Below are positions 38,746 to 51,754 of a DNA stretch of 64,000 nucleotides, in pieces. Below the pieces are notes generated by a model. That model did not search any database. It was not told the DNA's origin and saw only the letters and a program-made list of their open reading frames with translations. Within the stretch, counting starts at the first letter, position 1. Every line of letters begins with the position of its first letter. This DNA comes from Glossina fuscipes (Eukaryota; Arthropoda; Insecta; Diptera; Glossinidae), in contig NW_023998417.1 of NCBI RefSeq assembly GCF_014805625.2, positions 5,305,342 through 5,369,341 of the forward strand, in the 5' to 3' direction. The position numbers and the translations under genes were made by a program.

Positions 38746-39981
38746 AATAATAACAAATTACAAATTATTTAAAAAATCAATCAATTAGTCAAGTAATTTA
38801 TATATATTATAAGCTATCTTTTTCTTTTGCTCTCTTTTTAATGCATTTCTTATATTAATATTTAAAAAAAAAAAAAAAAAAAAAGAAAAGAAAAAGAAAA
38901 AAATATCTTTACGCTCTCTACATACCTACAACACAGTATAATATAACATTTTATTATTAGAACTTTTAGTATTTTACAAAAAGAGAAAAAAGAATATCAA
39001 ATATATAAAAAAAAAAAACAAAAAACAAAAAACTTTATATATATATATACATTTATACGTACCATTACCAACCTCTCTCAACAAATTTTCTTCTTTATAA
39101 AAAGAAGAAAACCTACCTTTTACCATCCCCGCCCCCCCCTAAGATCGCTTTTTTTTATATATATATATATATACATTTGTCTCTTTTTATATTACTACTA
39201 CACCCCGACAATTTCTAAACCAATATATATATATTTATGAAGAACATTTTACATCATCATCTACACCTTTAAAAGAAGACGCTTTTCCTTTTCTATATTA
39301 CAAAAGTATTTTACAAAAAAACTAACTCTCTTAACAACGCAATCAATCACATATATAAATAATTGCTCTAAATAATATAAATATTATTTTAGATAAATAT
39401 ATTTAAAAAATTATTTTATTAAAATATTGGAAGAAAGAAAAAAAAAAAACAAAAAAAGAGGACAAAAAGCAACAACTTGTAGATAAAAAATTATTGGTAA
39501 AAGTTTTAAAGAAAATATCTTGTTTTTTTTATGCTTTTTTTTTTTTTTTGTTTTTTCTTAATAACCAATTGCTCGACTGTGACCTATCACGCCCAATTGA
39601 GTCTTTCCATAAAAAGAATTTAAAACTCTCCTATATCCTATCCCTACGATTATTGCCGTCGTTCTTTGAAGTAAATTAATCAAATCAAATCAATCATAAA
39701 ACCTGAATAAAAAATAACTAAACGAAAAAAATTAAATAAATAATAATAAAAAATACGTCTAAAGAAAAAAAAAAAAAAAGTAAAACTATAATAATAATAA
39801 TAACAATAAGAAGAAGAAAGTGAACAACAATAGTGTTTAGTGCAATAAAAAAAAGCGTGTGTTGTGCTGCGTTCCAGTAAAAATCTAATTCTCGTTAGTT
39901 AAAATACCCTCAGCACTACTTAAATACTATTTTACTCTACTGCTACTAATCTCGAACGATTTTAAAACAATTTATATAATG
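37881..39981 (+). other. Probable leader exon ending in the start codon ATG
   Basis: A very strong acceptor (tttttttattttattttag) ends at 37880. From there to 39981 the plus strand is A-rich with AAC, CAGC and AAT repeats, again leader-like. The last three bases, 39979-39981, are ATG with A at -3, and a consensus donor GTAAGAGT follows at 39982. The frame leading into this ATG is open from 39889 but contains no other ATG. Splicing to 42884 would place M directly before QMQLLQAPMAVH in frame. This fits a 5' UTR exon whose only coding content is the initiator Met. The right boundary is well supported; the left boundary is a guess, since a promoter inside the block is also possible. Confidence 0.4.
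38707..38743 (+). repeat. (AAT)n microsatellite
   Basis: About 12 AAT units within the putative leader exon. Confidence 0.9.
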
Positions 39982-41833
39982 GTAAGAGTTTTCAATGCCA
40001 ACAAAAAGAAAATTAGGTGTTTTTTTTTCCTTTTTTTTTCATTTTAAAGGCTTTTTTTATTTTTTTTTTTTAAATCTTGTTTTTATTTAACCTGGTTTGG
40101 TTTTTCTCCTTAAAAAATTGTCATAAATAATAGCTGCTATGTAATTCGATTCATCTGAAATTGTGTTCGCTTTACTACGTAAAAAGAAACGAGAAACGTC
40201 AGAAAGAGAGAAAATAGCAAAGTTTTAATTGGCTATTGAGCTTTCCGATTAATTTTGCTAGAAGATTACTACCCAAAGCCGCCTAACTTAGAAATAATGT
40301 GGTTAGGAAGAGGTTCGTTGCCTTTTCCTGATTATACCGATACTGGAAGAAATCTTCGTATTTCTACAACATTTTTACCTCTTAGCATAATTATTGTCAG
40401 ACCTAAAGACTTTACTATAAGTAATACAACGAGCAATTCTTTCAAACCTTTAGCAATTTCAATGCATATCAAGCAACAAGTATCTTCTATGTAAAAAGAT
40501 CATTGCTGCTTATATACAAAATTTCACATATTTTTTTGGAAAAAACTTGTAGAGAACGGGGGTATATACTATGCTAAATTGCAACACTTGCATGGGCGCA
40601 TACATCAATTTTGTTGATTTTCGAACATAGATTGACGAGAATGACATCAAATTTGAAAGTGCCATCCCAATTATTGATTTCAATTGGCACAATATCTCTC
40701 TATGCGTCACAGGAGAGTGATTGCATTACTACGTATCCTCTGCAAAAGCGCGCTTTGCTATTAATTTGCATAATGCACTCAATGCTTTACATATGTTCAA
40801 TATATATATCTTTTAAGGTGTTTCCTCAAAATACCAAAAACAGTTGTTGAACTATATTGATTGATTGATAGATAAAAAGAAAAAAACGAAAAAAAAATTT
40901 TGAAGTAAAAAAAAACAGCAACGAAATATATTAAAATTTGCTTTTACTTTTACAATGTATTACTACAAAGTAATTCCTTGACCATTATCATCCATTCATA
41001 ATTAGATCGCAAATAATGAAAGGCTGGCACGATCATGTATTTATTAAGGGAGATAATGAGAGAATGTGGCATCCGGCGCATATCAAGATTCAAAATACAT
41101 TGAAATTAAAATAAGGAAGAGAATTATTTATTAAATTTATTAACTAATTATAACTGGAGAAATGTGAGGATCTAGAAAATTAATTTAACTTTATACCGAA
41201 ATACATAGCAGTGTAATATATGCAGTACATATATATTAATTTTTTTTTTTTTTTTTTAAACGAGTCTTTTATGATTTTTCTCTTCATATTTGAAAGATGA
41301 AAAAAATTTATTAATAACTAAAAAGAAAATTATTTTATAAATTTTTCTACACATATTCTCTTAATAATTATAACAGAGTTCAATACATTTTTTTTAGTAG
41401 AAATCACTTATTTCTCTCTATCACTCTTGCTGTCTCTCTATTATTCACTCCCTTCTTCTTTGTCACTTTAACTCTAGCTCTCTCTCTCACTATTTCTCTT
41501 GACAAGTTGTTTCAATTTCCTTTAAAATTAATAATTGCTTTGCCTTTCAAACTTTCTCGTTCTGTAAGGCTGACTATGTTTTTAAGCCTCAGTATTTTTC
41601 AAAGTCTCTCTCTTTCTCTCTCTAAATCTAAAATACGTTATTTCTCTCTTTCTTGCAGCTTTTTGTAGTATACTTAAAGAATTTTATACACTTGAATAAT
41701 AATTCTTTAATACATGGACCAAAGCACCACTTAAATGCGTTCAAAGGATGTTTATCTGAATATAAGCAAATTCCTTTTATGGCGTGAGATTGGTTGTGTT
41801 TGGGTTTGATCAAGTTTATCTGATGTACTTTTT

Positions 41834-41869
<36 letters not shown>

Positions 41870-42883
41870 TTCTCTNNNNNNNNNNNNNNNNNNNNNNNNN
41901 NNNNNNNNNNNNNNNNNNNNNNNNNNNNNNNNNNNNNNNNNNNNNNNNNNNNNNNNNNNNNNNNNNNNNNNNNNNTCTCTCTCTCTCTCTCTCTCTCTCT
42001 ACGCCAAATAAAGTGCACCTCTCTTCTATTTTTTGTTACATTAACAAATTTTTGCTCTCTCTCTCTATTAATACACGTTTCTTGAAAACTGACTCTATTT
42101 TTTAGTTCTTGAAAAATTAATATAATTATTCTTTAAAAGAAATTTTTAATTTTACTTAAAATTATATTAATCACGTAACATGTTTGGCCTAACGATCGCG
42201 GATCTAAGCGAGCAACATGAAAAAAGTATTGTCCTTTTTCGTAAGCATGGGGCCGATTATGGGATCTTACTTGAGCAAGTTTTTTTTTTTTTCTTCATTT
42301 TCATAAATGACCACCAACTTCGCACATTCGTTTCCCAATGTAAACGTCTAGTGTTATTGAAGTAAAGCAGCAGATAATTGAACTATTGAACTATTTGTGT
42401 CATCACGCCTCTCTAGTTTAAGGTCGAGTTGCTTCAAAGGCACGGTTTCTAATGGGCCGAGCTTGAAAATTTTATTTGGTATGGTATTTGAAGCTACAAA
42501 ACGGTCGCAATAACTTTTTTGTCACTAGGCGCTGAAGTAGGCGTTTGCATTACGACTTCTTATTTATATGTGTGCGAGACTTTCCTCTAGTTTTTCTCTT
42601 ATTTTTTCCTTTGGAAATGCCTTTCCAAGGATAATTGCTTAGGTCAAAAAGCGCACGCACTTCGCTGTCATTTGGACGTAAGGCAATCAAAAGGGAAGAA
42701 GTGTCGAATAGCATCGGAAAGAGGTGCTATTCTTTATTATATTATGGCGTAAAAGATAAAAAACAAAAATTTGAAAAATTTGCAGTCCGACGGGTTTAGG
42801 TCAAACATGTTACATCACCAAACAACTACAAGAAAGAAACGATACTAAAACAATTCAAAAACAATCGCCCCTACCCACGACAG
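39982..42883. other. Probable intron before the Gln/Ala-rich exon
   Basis: It is bounded by ATG|GTAAGAG at 39981/39982 and by ccctacccacgacag at 42883. A branch-point-like gatactaaaac lies about 35 nt before the acceptor. The stretch holds CT tracts and a 100-N gap at 41876-41975. An open frame of about 80 codons at 40255-40494 has mixed composition but begins with TTG and has no other support. Confidence 0.5.
41876..41975. other. Assembly gap (100 N) inside a CT microsatellite
   Basis: Exactly 100 N flanked by CT repeats on both sides (41837-41875 and 41976-42000). The assembler evidently failed in the repeat, so the true repeat length is unknown. Confidence 0.95.
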
Positions 42884-43798
42884 CAAATGCAACTGTTGCA
42901 AGCACCCATGGCCGTACATCCACCGCATCCCCATATGCATCCAACTACAGCAACACAAACCTATACTAGTTATCCGACAAATGCTGCAGCTGCAGCTGCT
43001 GCTGCGGCGGCAAATTTATTGCAGCAACAGCAGCAGCAGCATCAACAACATCATCAACAGCAATTGCATTATCAATTTGTACAACAGCAACAAGCCGCTG
43101 CCCAACAGCAACATCAACAACAATTGCAAATGTTGCAAACGTATATGCAATTGCAATTAAATAATGTAGGAGGTACTACACCAACCACGCCTACGAAATT
43201 TGGAACAGCCGTCCATACGCAGCAACAGCAACAGGCAGCGCAACAAGCCGCCGCTACAACGGCATTTTTCGCCTCGACCGCCAGTCCGCTGACCATCATA
43301 CCAGCCATGTTTACTGCGAATGTGGCTGGTGCGACATCATCATCGTCGGCAACAACAACATCAAATAATGTAAATAATAACATTAATCTATCTGCAACTA
43401 GTAATTCTGCAGCAGTGACTGCATCATTAGCGGCTACGAACACACTATCAGTCAGCGATGCAATAACAGCTCCATTAATGAATTTATCTGCTGGCGATTG
43501 GGATGGTGCACAATCATGCTCTCCCAATTTAGTATTGATGAGTGCATTACCTTTACCGCAGCTATCACTGAATTCAATTGATGAAGCTGTTGATAGACCT
43601 ATGGCTGGTGTGAGTTTGTTAGGTGATGGTCCCGTGTGCCACATTGTAGAGGAAAGGGATGATTGTAAAACATTAACTTTACCGGTAATGACGGCTAATC
43701 TGGGATCATTACGGCAGCCGTTTAATGTTTGTAGTACTGTTTCTTCTGATTGTTCTATGCCATCGCCATCTTCATTACACTTAACTTCTCCTAAAAAG
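42884..43798 (+). CDS. Large coding exon of a Gln/Ala-rich, probably regulatory protein
   Basis: This exon carries 305 codons, phase 0 at both ends. It starts after cccacgacag and ends at AAAAAG|GTTTGT. If unspliced, the frame continues only to a stop at 43856-43858. Counting ATG 42887 as residue 1: a His/Pro-rich start (QAPMAVHPPHPHMHP), Ala-9/10 at about 33-42, Gln/His-rich stretches at 45-90, TTPTTPTK at 97-104, Gln/Ala at 112-124, Ser/Thr/Asn-rich 149-190, then a non-repetitive part from about 190 to 304. That part includes NLSAGDWDGAQSCSPN, PMAGVSLLGDGPVCHIVEER and a Ser/Pro-rich end LTSPKK. Such architecture is typical of insect transcription factors and RNA-binding proteins, but no DNA- or RNA-binding domain lies in this exon, so I give no name. 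Several Ser/Thr-Pro sites are visible. The acceptor tract is C-rich and weak, and the donor has T at +3. An alternative acceptor at 42799 is also phase 0. Confidence 0.75.
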
Positions 43799-44089
43799 GT
43801 TTGTGTTTTCTCCTCCTCTTTACTACCTCTAGCAACACTTAACAATCCCACTTCCTAACAACTGTCTGTCTTTTTGTGTTGCTTGTCTCACTATTACCCT
43901 CATCATAACTCATTTACCCACTCGCTGTTTCATTCATCTCGTCTCTCTTCTTTTTAAGCTTTAAGTGTTTCGTATACGAAATTGTGATCAATGTTTAGTT
44001 TACTCTCTCGCTTGCTGTATAATACAATAATTGTCCAATTTTTTTTCTTTCTTTATATCTTTATATCTATCTCTCTGTCTCTCCCTCTT

Positions 44090-44134
<45 letters not shown>

Positions 44135-46032
44135 CGCTTTCTTTCGTTCTTGTTTTCTCTCTAATTTTGCATTTCGTAACTTTTTCTTGATTTTATTGCG
44201 TGCAATTGCGTTTGTTTGTGCGTTTCGTGGATCTTTTCTTTTCTGAATTATATTTCATTTTTCAATTCTTGTTTCTCTCTTCTTTTTTTTTTTACTTTTT
44301 TTTCTTTAGTTATAAGATCTAAAAGTAAGCATTATTCGTTATATATTATGATTTATTTATTTCTCTCTAATATATAATTATTTTAAAAAGAGTACAGTAT
44401 GTATTTTTTTATCTATTTAATTGAAGCATTCATTTTACTAATATTAATTGGTAATTAAATCTTCGAAAAGATAAGCGCCAGTCATGACACGAGACCAAGC
44501 ACATATGTCACTATAAGAATAGATTAGATAGGTAAAAAAACAAAGCTGAAAAAGGAAACAACAACAAAAAATTATAATTGTGTCCGTTTCATAAACATGA
44601 CTTGCGATTGGCTTACCGTGGCCTATAATTAAGTAAAATGTTTTCATTCGTACCACACATACCGCTGCAGTGTATATAAATCCTTTCCCTATAGTGAGGC
44701 TATCCTTTTACCTTTTGGAAAATTCTTTCACCATATACATATATATATATATATATATTTGCTTTTTTTTTTTGCTTTTTTTTTTTATAGAAAAAGTGTA
44801 GCCCCTTTGTTGATATTTTAATGCGGTCACTTGTAAACGTGGCCGGCCATACTGTATCCTGTATTAATGGTTAGTGATTGGCACTCATAAAATTGTGTGC
44901 GATGCATTATTTATTCAAAGCACATACCGAGAGTACATACGAGCGTACTGAGTTACTTTTATTTTTTTTTTCTTGAAAGCCATCAGAGCATAATTTTTGC
45001 AAGTATACTCAGTTTATTTTACAATTTGTTCCTCAACTAAAGATTGATCGCAAATAACTAATGTAGAGAGCAATCCTAGCTTTATCTCTCTTAAGCTCTA
45101 TACGCCAGTTTTATAGAAATCGATATGTTTGCTTGAACGATCGGTTTCTTAAGTCTCTTCGTAAACTTCTGTAGAGCAAGATTTAAACAGAGAGAATCAA
45201 AAAGAGAATTAGCGAAATAAAAAGAGAGAGAAAGCGAAGTTATGAAGATGTTGTTTGGCAATTAAAAAAGTCAATATTTATCCACCTTAAGAGAGTTTTC
45301 TCTTCTCTCGATTATGAAATCGATAGAGAGAATAGAATGATTGGATGTTTGTTATTCGGTTTTTGCCGAATTGTTAGTAAATTTTTGCTATATTGAAATC
45401 ATTTAGATTGGTTTATGTTGTCATAATTTAATTGTAGGCAAGAAAAAACACAGTTAATCCATCGCTTTCAGAACGAAAAAGTCGTTTACTTCATTTTTAT
45501 TATTTATGTGATAAAAATATCAAAGCTGTTTGTGCATTTGCTTCATTCTAATGTATCGGCCCAAGTTGATGTACAATTATCGTAGTAGAAGCGCCTTTTT
45601 TATTTGCCTTTCATTGTTTTGAAATGTCCCAGAATTGACGAGGATCCATTCCATAAACTGAAAGTTGGGCATAGTTTTGAAGCTGACCTTTTGTTGTGCT
45701 ATTGTATAGGGTCGATGAAGTCATTTCTTATTATTGTACCGAGAAATACTGAAAGAAACGATAATTTCAAAACAAGTCAGTTGATCGTAATTTTTATAAA
45801 AGAAGTACAAAATTAAGTTTTTAACAATAACTACTCAGCTATCTATAACTATCAACACACCAATAACATTGGTGTGTTAATAATGACCCCACTACCAACA
45901 CACTAATATCGTTGTTACTACTATTATCAGTAGTATCAGTAGTAATATTATTACTACTACTACTACTACTACTACTACTTGAATTACAATTGCTAGAACC
46001 ATTCAATGACCTATTACAAAACCTACTACTAG

Positions 46033-46170
46033 ACCTATTGTAACTAATTGCAACTACTACAACTATTACTACAACTATTACTCCAAGTATTACTACAAGT
46101 ATTACTACAAGTATTACTACAAGTATTACTACAAGTATTACTCCAAGTATTACTACAGCTATTACTAGAA
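46033..46170 (+). repeat. Minisatellite with 12-bp unit TATTACTACAAG
   Basis: At 46087-46158 the unit TATTACTACAAG repeats in tandem with single-base variants (ACTCC for ACTAC, CAGC for CAAG). On both sides, from about 45.92 to 46.6 kb, the sequence is a degenerate field of ACT/ATT trinucleotides. Since 12 is a multiple of 3, both strands show long Val/Leu/Ile-rich open frames here; these are repeat artefacts. Confidence 0.85.
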
Positions 46171-49100
46171 TTGTTTTGCAATTATTACGGGATATATTCT
46201 GCAACTATTACTAGGACTTTTCTGCAACATTTACTACCACTATTACTAGAACTGTTGCTATAAAAGCTATTACTAGAAATAATACTAATAACACTAACGC
46301 TACTAGACCTAATACTACAAATAGTATTGCTGATGCAATATTACAATAATTACTACCACTGTTACTGTTACTACTCTTGGTATTTCCATTGGCACTACAA
46401 GCACTTATTATTATTATTATTAGCATATTTGCTATTAGTGTCATTATTATGTTCTCAATTCCGCTTACAGTTACCACCAACGCCATTACAATTAGCCAAG
46501 TGATGTCTTTACAACTGCTAATACTACTGCTACTATTGTTAATACTACAGCGACCGGTTAAATACGTTCCCGCTAATAAGACTATTCCTGTTAGAGGTAG
46601 TAATGCTTGTGTTTTTTACATCTATTAATATTGCTAGCGCCAAATAGGTCTAGCAGTGCAGCCACATTGGATTAATATATGCAAACTTGAGTATGGATTC
46701 GATTTTCTCGATTCGTAGCATTTTGTTAGTTCGGTGTATCCAACTATACATAATACTTAAATTTTACTCCAAAGAATATCTAACTAAAAGCTGAGTGCTT
46801 TCTATTGTTAATGAAAATTAAGAAAAGAGAGCCTACATATGTGCATGTATAAGATAGCGTTCGTGTGAATGGGTGTGCGTTAAATTCTTAGAACATTTTC
46901 TACTAACTGTAAAAATGAAAATATGTTAATAATATTATTGCCAGGGAAAAAGAGAGAAAGAGAAAGAAAGAGAGAGAGAGAGAGAGACACTTTTGTGTTT
47001 ATATATGTATGTGTATTATGTACATAAGCGCATATGAAGAAGTGCTTATAATAACATGTGATTGCTTTTTGTTCCGGTTACGGCCTAACTAAAAAGAAAC
47101 AATTGTGGAAGATATGAATGAATAAGAGGGAAAAAATGAAAAAGAAATATGTAGGAGGTGGAAAGGCACAGAAAAAACGCTTAAAAAATAAAAAATACAA
47201 AGCAAACAATTTATAGATGCGTGTTCGTATAACAAATAAACCTTTATATATATGTGTATACTTGCTATGCTATATAGTATTTTCATGTCTTCATTTAAAA
47301 TCAATTCAAGGCGCCTATAAAAAAAAAAACAATACACGAAGAAAGAAAAAAGCTTATAAAGTAATGACTAAAACATGCCAATGAGTTTGATTGCTGCACT
47401 TATCACCGCTCTGTGCATAACACGTTAGTTGCGCGGTATTTCACACAATGTATGACCCTATTTAATCTAATAGTGAGGAGAAATTGTGTTTGTTGTACAC
47501 TTTTGAATTGCTTTAGGCGATACGAGGGAGGGCTAACTATAGACATTATATAATTGCTATGTATACATAGTATACATATATATGTGTGTATGCAGAGAAG
47601 AATGTATTGCTCGCTTATAACTTACAGAGAAAAACTGTTGTAAGAAAAAAAAAAAAAAACAAAAAAAAAAAACAAAATCCATTTATGAGTTAATTTAATT
47701 TATGTAATTTAAAGAAAATTGAATTATTTGCATACACACCCTTACATTAAACTCTTGGGAATTATTGACCATTTAACAGTCGGTAATTAAAAAGGAAAAA
47801 AAAAAAAACATAAAAACTATTCCTTGAAACCACTTCTTTAGAAAAAAGTTTCTCAATGTCGCCGTATGAATGTATGGGTTTGTGACTTACTTTTTTATGT
47901 GATACCCACCGCAGTAGTTCGATGCAAAATGTTTTATGTATATAGTTAAACCAATATCAAATCAACTTGGTATTCATCGCGACACGGGATATATTTGCAT
48001 TTAATACACTGTGGGATATATTATGCTTGCCACCTGCGTGTAAATTATAGCGATAATTGAAATGTTTGTCCGTCCGTCCCGTTTTTAAGAATCTCGTTAA
48101 TGGAAACTTGCGTTTTGCGAGTTCGTTCAATGGATTATGGCATGGTTAACTAGCTAAGGAAAACGTCTAATTACGATTTCTGGGCGATCGTAGCTAGTAG
48201 TTCGGAAAAACGTCATCCATTTTGTGGGCACTCTTTTCACCATTATCATGGTAACAGCATAAGATATATCGTTTGCCTTAAATTATTTCAGAAAATCGTT
48301 AATTCGATCTAAAATGCTCGCTCTCCGATTCAAGATCCATATCCTTTAGGTGGTTTAATAAATCCCATCTTCTATATACTTTCAAGATTTTCTTTTCTTG
48401 CATAACGTAGTCTATACAAATTCAATAACACAGCAAAAACGTTAATCAAACGTCTACTCCTTTCATTGCACTTAACGTAGGTAAACGTTTTCGCGATATT
48501 TCTCCGAGATTTCCGGAGGCATCATTTTGCCAAAAAGATAGCGGAATTTTTTAAACAGTATTTTTTTGGTTACTAATATATTTTCTCTTTTTCTTTTTAT
48601 TAATACAAAAAAATTTTTTAAAAGATCTTTCCACGCAATAAATACTAATAAATATTGAATAGGACAATAGTCGCTTACATAACATGTTATGTTTACAACA
48701 TAATAATAATATAAATGAATGACATTTTCCTTCGATTTTTATTTTATGTAAGCTTTAAAAAAAAAAAAACAAAACTCAATCAAGTGATAGATAGATGATA
48801 TTTAAAGGATTCAGCTTAAGCGGAATCCAATTTTTTTTTTTGCTTTGCCTAAGCCTAGCAAAAATCCATTATACACACACACACGCGCATACATGTAACA
48901 TTATATTTCGTTTCTGCCCATAACGAACTGACCGACCTCCGCAACATATGTTACCATTGGTTTTGTAACACAAGCATGTAAATATTGTAAACGCCTGGAA
49001 TTAATTCTTCTAACAGGGGAAATGAATTTATAGCGAACGAAAATATATGCATACAGTACGTATGTATGTATGTATGTATGTGTATATATATAATCTCGCA

Positions 49101-51412
49101 GTAACAAAAACAAGATACTTTCAATTCCATTTTTTACCGACTTTATCTACTACCAATACTATTACACTGGTAGCACTACTACTACTACTATTACTACTTC
49201 TACTATTGTATTTATGGTATATATGTATTTTTTTGTTTGCGTTATTACCTTGTAATCCTTTTCCTAAATGTTTTAATCAAAATAGTTTTTATTTCTGTTG
49301 TTGATGCTGCTGCTGCTGCTGCTGCTAGTGCTGCTAGTGCTGCTACTAATGTTGTTGTTTTTATTGGTATTATTGTTTTTGTTATTTAGCTAACAAAACA
49401 ATATGCAAATGTTAATTTAATTGAATATTCGTTTTTTCTTTTTTTTTGTTTTAATACCGAAATACTTTAGAAAAAATATGAAAAAAAAAAAGTAATAAAA
49501 TTGAATTTTTTTGTCTTGTTTTCATTTAATCTTATACGGGATTTGTAAAACTTTAGGAAACAGCACGTAGACATTTCAAAAGCCAAGTCTGTCCTGCAGG
49601 CTTAACTTTTAAATTTAATTTTAGATTAAAAAGTTAATCATAAATAAAAATAAATCGATGTATATGCAAAAGTCATTATTATCTCGCATTTGCGTTATGT
49701 TCTCCCAAAATGTATAGGGAACTTAATCGAATCTCGTTTTTCCCACGGAGAGAGAGAGAGAGAGAAACGTATAGGACGATCATCAGTATTTAACCTTAGT
49801 TTTAAGCAAATCAAATGATTATGAAGACGAACAATCACGTACTGAATAACTGGATAATTGCTCTTTAGAAGATCACTGTGCAAGAAATTTGCAAATAGCA
49901 AAAGAGATTTCCGTTATTCTTTCACACATCTTAGATTTGAAATAAATATCGAGAAATTCTCTTTACATACATACATACATGATGTAGTTGTAGCGAGCTT
50001 TTTGCGGTTCGGTCAAAAATACGTTTCCTTGGTTTTGGCATTGCTTGAGCATGTCATGTCGAGACAGGTTTCAGATCAATATTTCGTATTGGATTTCTTG
50101 CTTTTTGATTGATACGTAAGTTCTTAGGAAGTCGAAGAAATTCAAATTTTATTTCAATTAGGCGGCTATAAGTGTTTTTATTTTGAGAGTGCAATATGTT
50201 GTAGATGTGATGTGTGGATGTCCCTGGGATCGTTATAAATGTAGTATCCACATATTTGTTGCCTGTGTGGACATTGTGTTTGCAGCTTCTTGATCTTTTT
50301 AAAAACTAGATGTTAACTAGAGCTTCTCTTCGGTTTTATATCTCCAATCAAATCAAAATTCAATAATAGTGAGGGTTTCTTCATACTTTCTATCGCTGTG
50401 AAAGACGGTTGTAATATAGTCCCACCTATACTTTCATGGCTTGCACGTAAACAACACCAACAAGGCTTCTGGTTGCATTCTCGATTTCTTCCTATCAATA
50501 TCACTTATTATATAGGGTTTGTATATCTCAATCTAGGAAATCACGATATAACATCCACCTCACTACTCGTGAAAACCAAGCCATAACGAATAGAGTAATA
50601 TTTTTAAAATTTTGCGCCTATGTTCAATTAATTAATTACTCTAGTAGATTGCCATTCTGAAGAAAGTGAGAGTCTCCTTATTACTTATGCATTTTACGTA
50701 TTCCCTCGCCTTACTCTTAACTTTCTCCTCGCAAGAAATAAATCTAATTACCAAAAGTCCTCGTTGCTGCCTCATCTTGTGAGGAATAATGCTTTTCTAT
50801 ATTCAGATAAAGAGTAAAGAGTAAAGCTTTTTTTTCTTAATCCGAAAAGTATGCTCTCAAGTAAAGAAAACTTGTTGTGTTGTTTTACGTTTATGTTAAT
50901 CTTTAATTAATATAAAATTTCATTCAAAGAAAAAATAAAAATGAAAAGAATTAAAAAAAAAAAAAAAAAAATGAAAATGTTTTGAACATTGACTTGATTA
51001 CACAAACCATCCTGCACACAAATAAGTTCGTATCCTTTTATATGTCAGTCAGAGTATCAGCTTAATTTAGCTTTCAATAGTTTTACTTTTATTTTTTTTT
51101 AATTTTTTTTTTTTTTTTACATATATATATATATATATTTTTTTTTTTCATAGCGTCTATATTTCAATCCTTAACATGCTTGGGTTTTATATGGTAAGCG
51201 TGTATATTTCAAAACATAGAAATCCTCAAAAGTATACACGGATGAATGAACGTCTATATAAATGTTTCTGTGTGCGTGTGTGCAAGTAATGGCAGTTTGT
51301 GGCTCATAGGAGCTTGACATCATTTAAAAATCATGACACATGCAACTAAAATTACTTTTTCAGAACGCGATTACTACTATACAAGAAACGACGACGACAA
51401 CGACAACGACAA

Positions 51413-51470
51413 CCACTACTACTACTACTACTGCTACTACTGCTACTACTACTACTACTACTACTACTGC
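51413..51470 (+). repeat. (ACT)n trinucleotide array
   Basis: About 19 ACT/GCT units, preceded by a short ACG/ACA array. It gives a poly-Thr reading in one frame with no other sign of coding. Confidence 0.9.
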
Positions 51471-51730
51471 TATATCTGCTAGCGATATAGTATGGTTATA
51501 TTTCGTATTATTTTTACTAACGGTAACTGACACGTCGTCGTCATTTACCTCATTTCGGTGGTAGATGTTAGCTGAGACCTCTGTTTATGTATTTCTGCCA
51601 AATTGCATTCATCAAACACATTAATACACACATGTATACTGAGATCTGAAAGTCACATCGTAATTAACACATATTACAAATAGAACACTTTTGCGCTAGC
51701 AAAGGACGCGGCCAGCTATACGCCTCGCGC

Positions 51731-51754
51731 TGACTGACTGACTGACTGACTGAT
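51731..51754 (+). repeat. (TGAC)n tetranucleotide array
   Basis: About six TGAC units. A second array of the same unit lies at 52543-52571, interrupted by one TGAT. Confidence 0.9.

Noticed and set aside
40255..40494. 79-codon frame in the intron after the leader block
   Set aside because: It starts with TTG, has no splice or promoter context and no recognised motif. The composition is mixed, but that alone is not enough.
43114..43851. Long minus-strand open frame (245 codons) over the coding exon
   Set aside because: It is the antisense shadow of the Gln/Ala-rich exon: CAG/CAA and GCN repeats read as Leu/Val/Cys on the other strand. It has no independent start or splice context.
44310..44324. 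15-nt interval between a very strong acceptor (tttttctttag) and GTAAGC
   Set aside because: It contains an in-frame TAA in phase 0, and acceptor-donor pairs this close are expected by chance in T-rich DNA.
45839..46486. Long Val/Ile/Leu- and Asn/Ser-rich frames on both strands
   Set aside because: They are produced by the ACT/ATT triplet field and the 12-bp minisatellite, whose unit lengths are multiples of three.
48450..48490. AG|GTAAAC junction after a pyrimidine-rich stretch
   Set aside because: The donor lacks G at +5 and the tract is broken; too weak for a ratchet call.
51154..51193. 40-nt interval between ttttttttcatag and ATG|GTAAGC
   Set aside because: It has a phase-0 stop and a length not divisible by three; likely a chance pair beside a T run.
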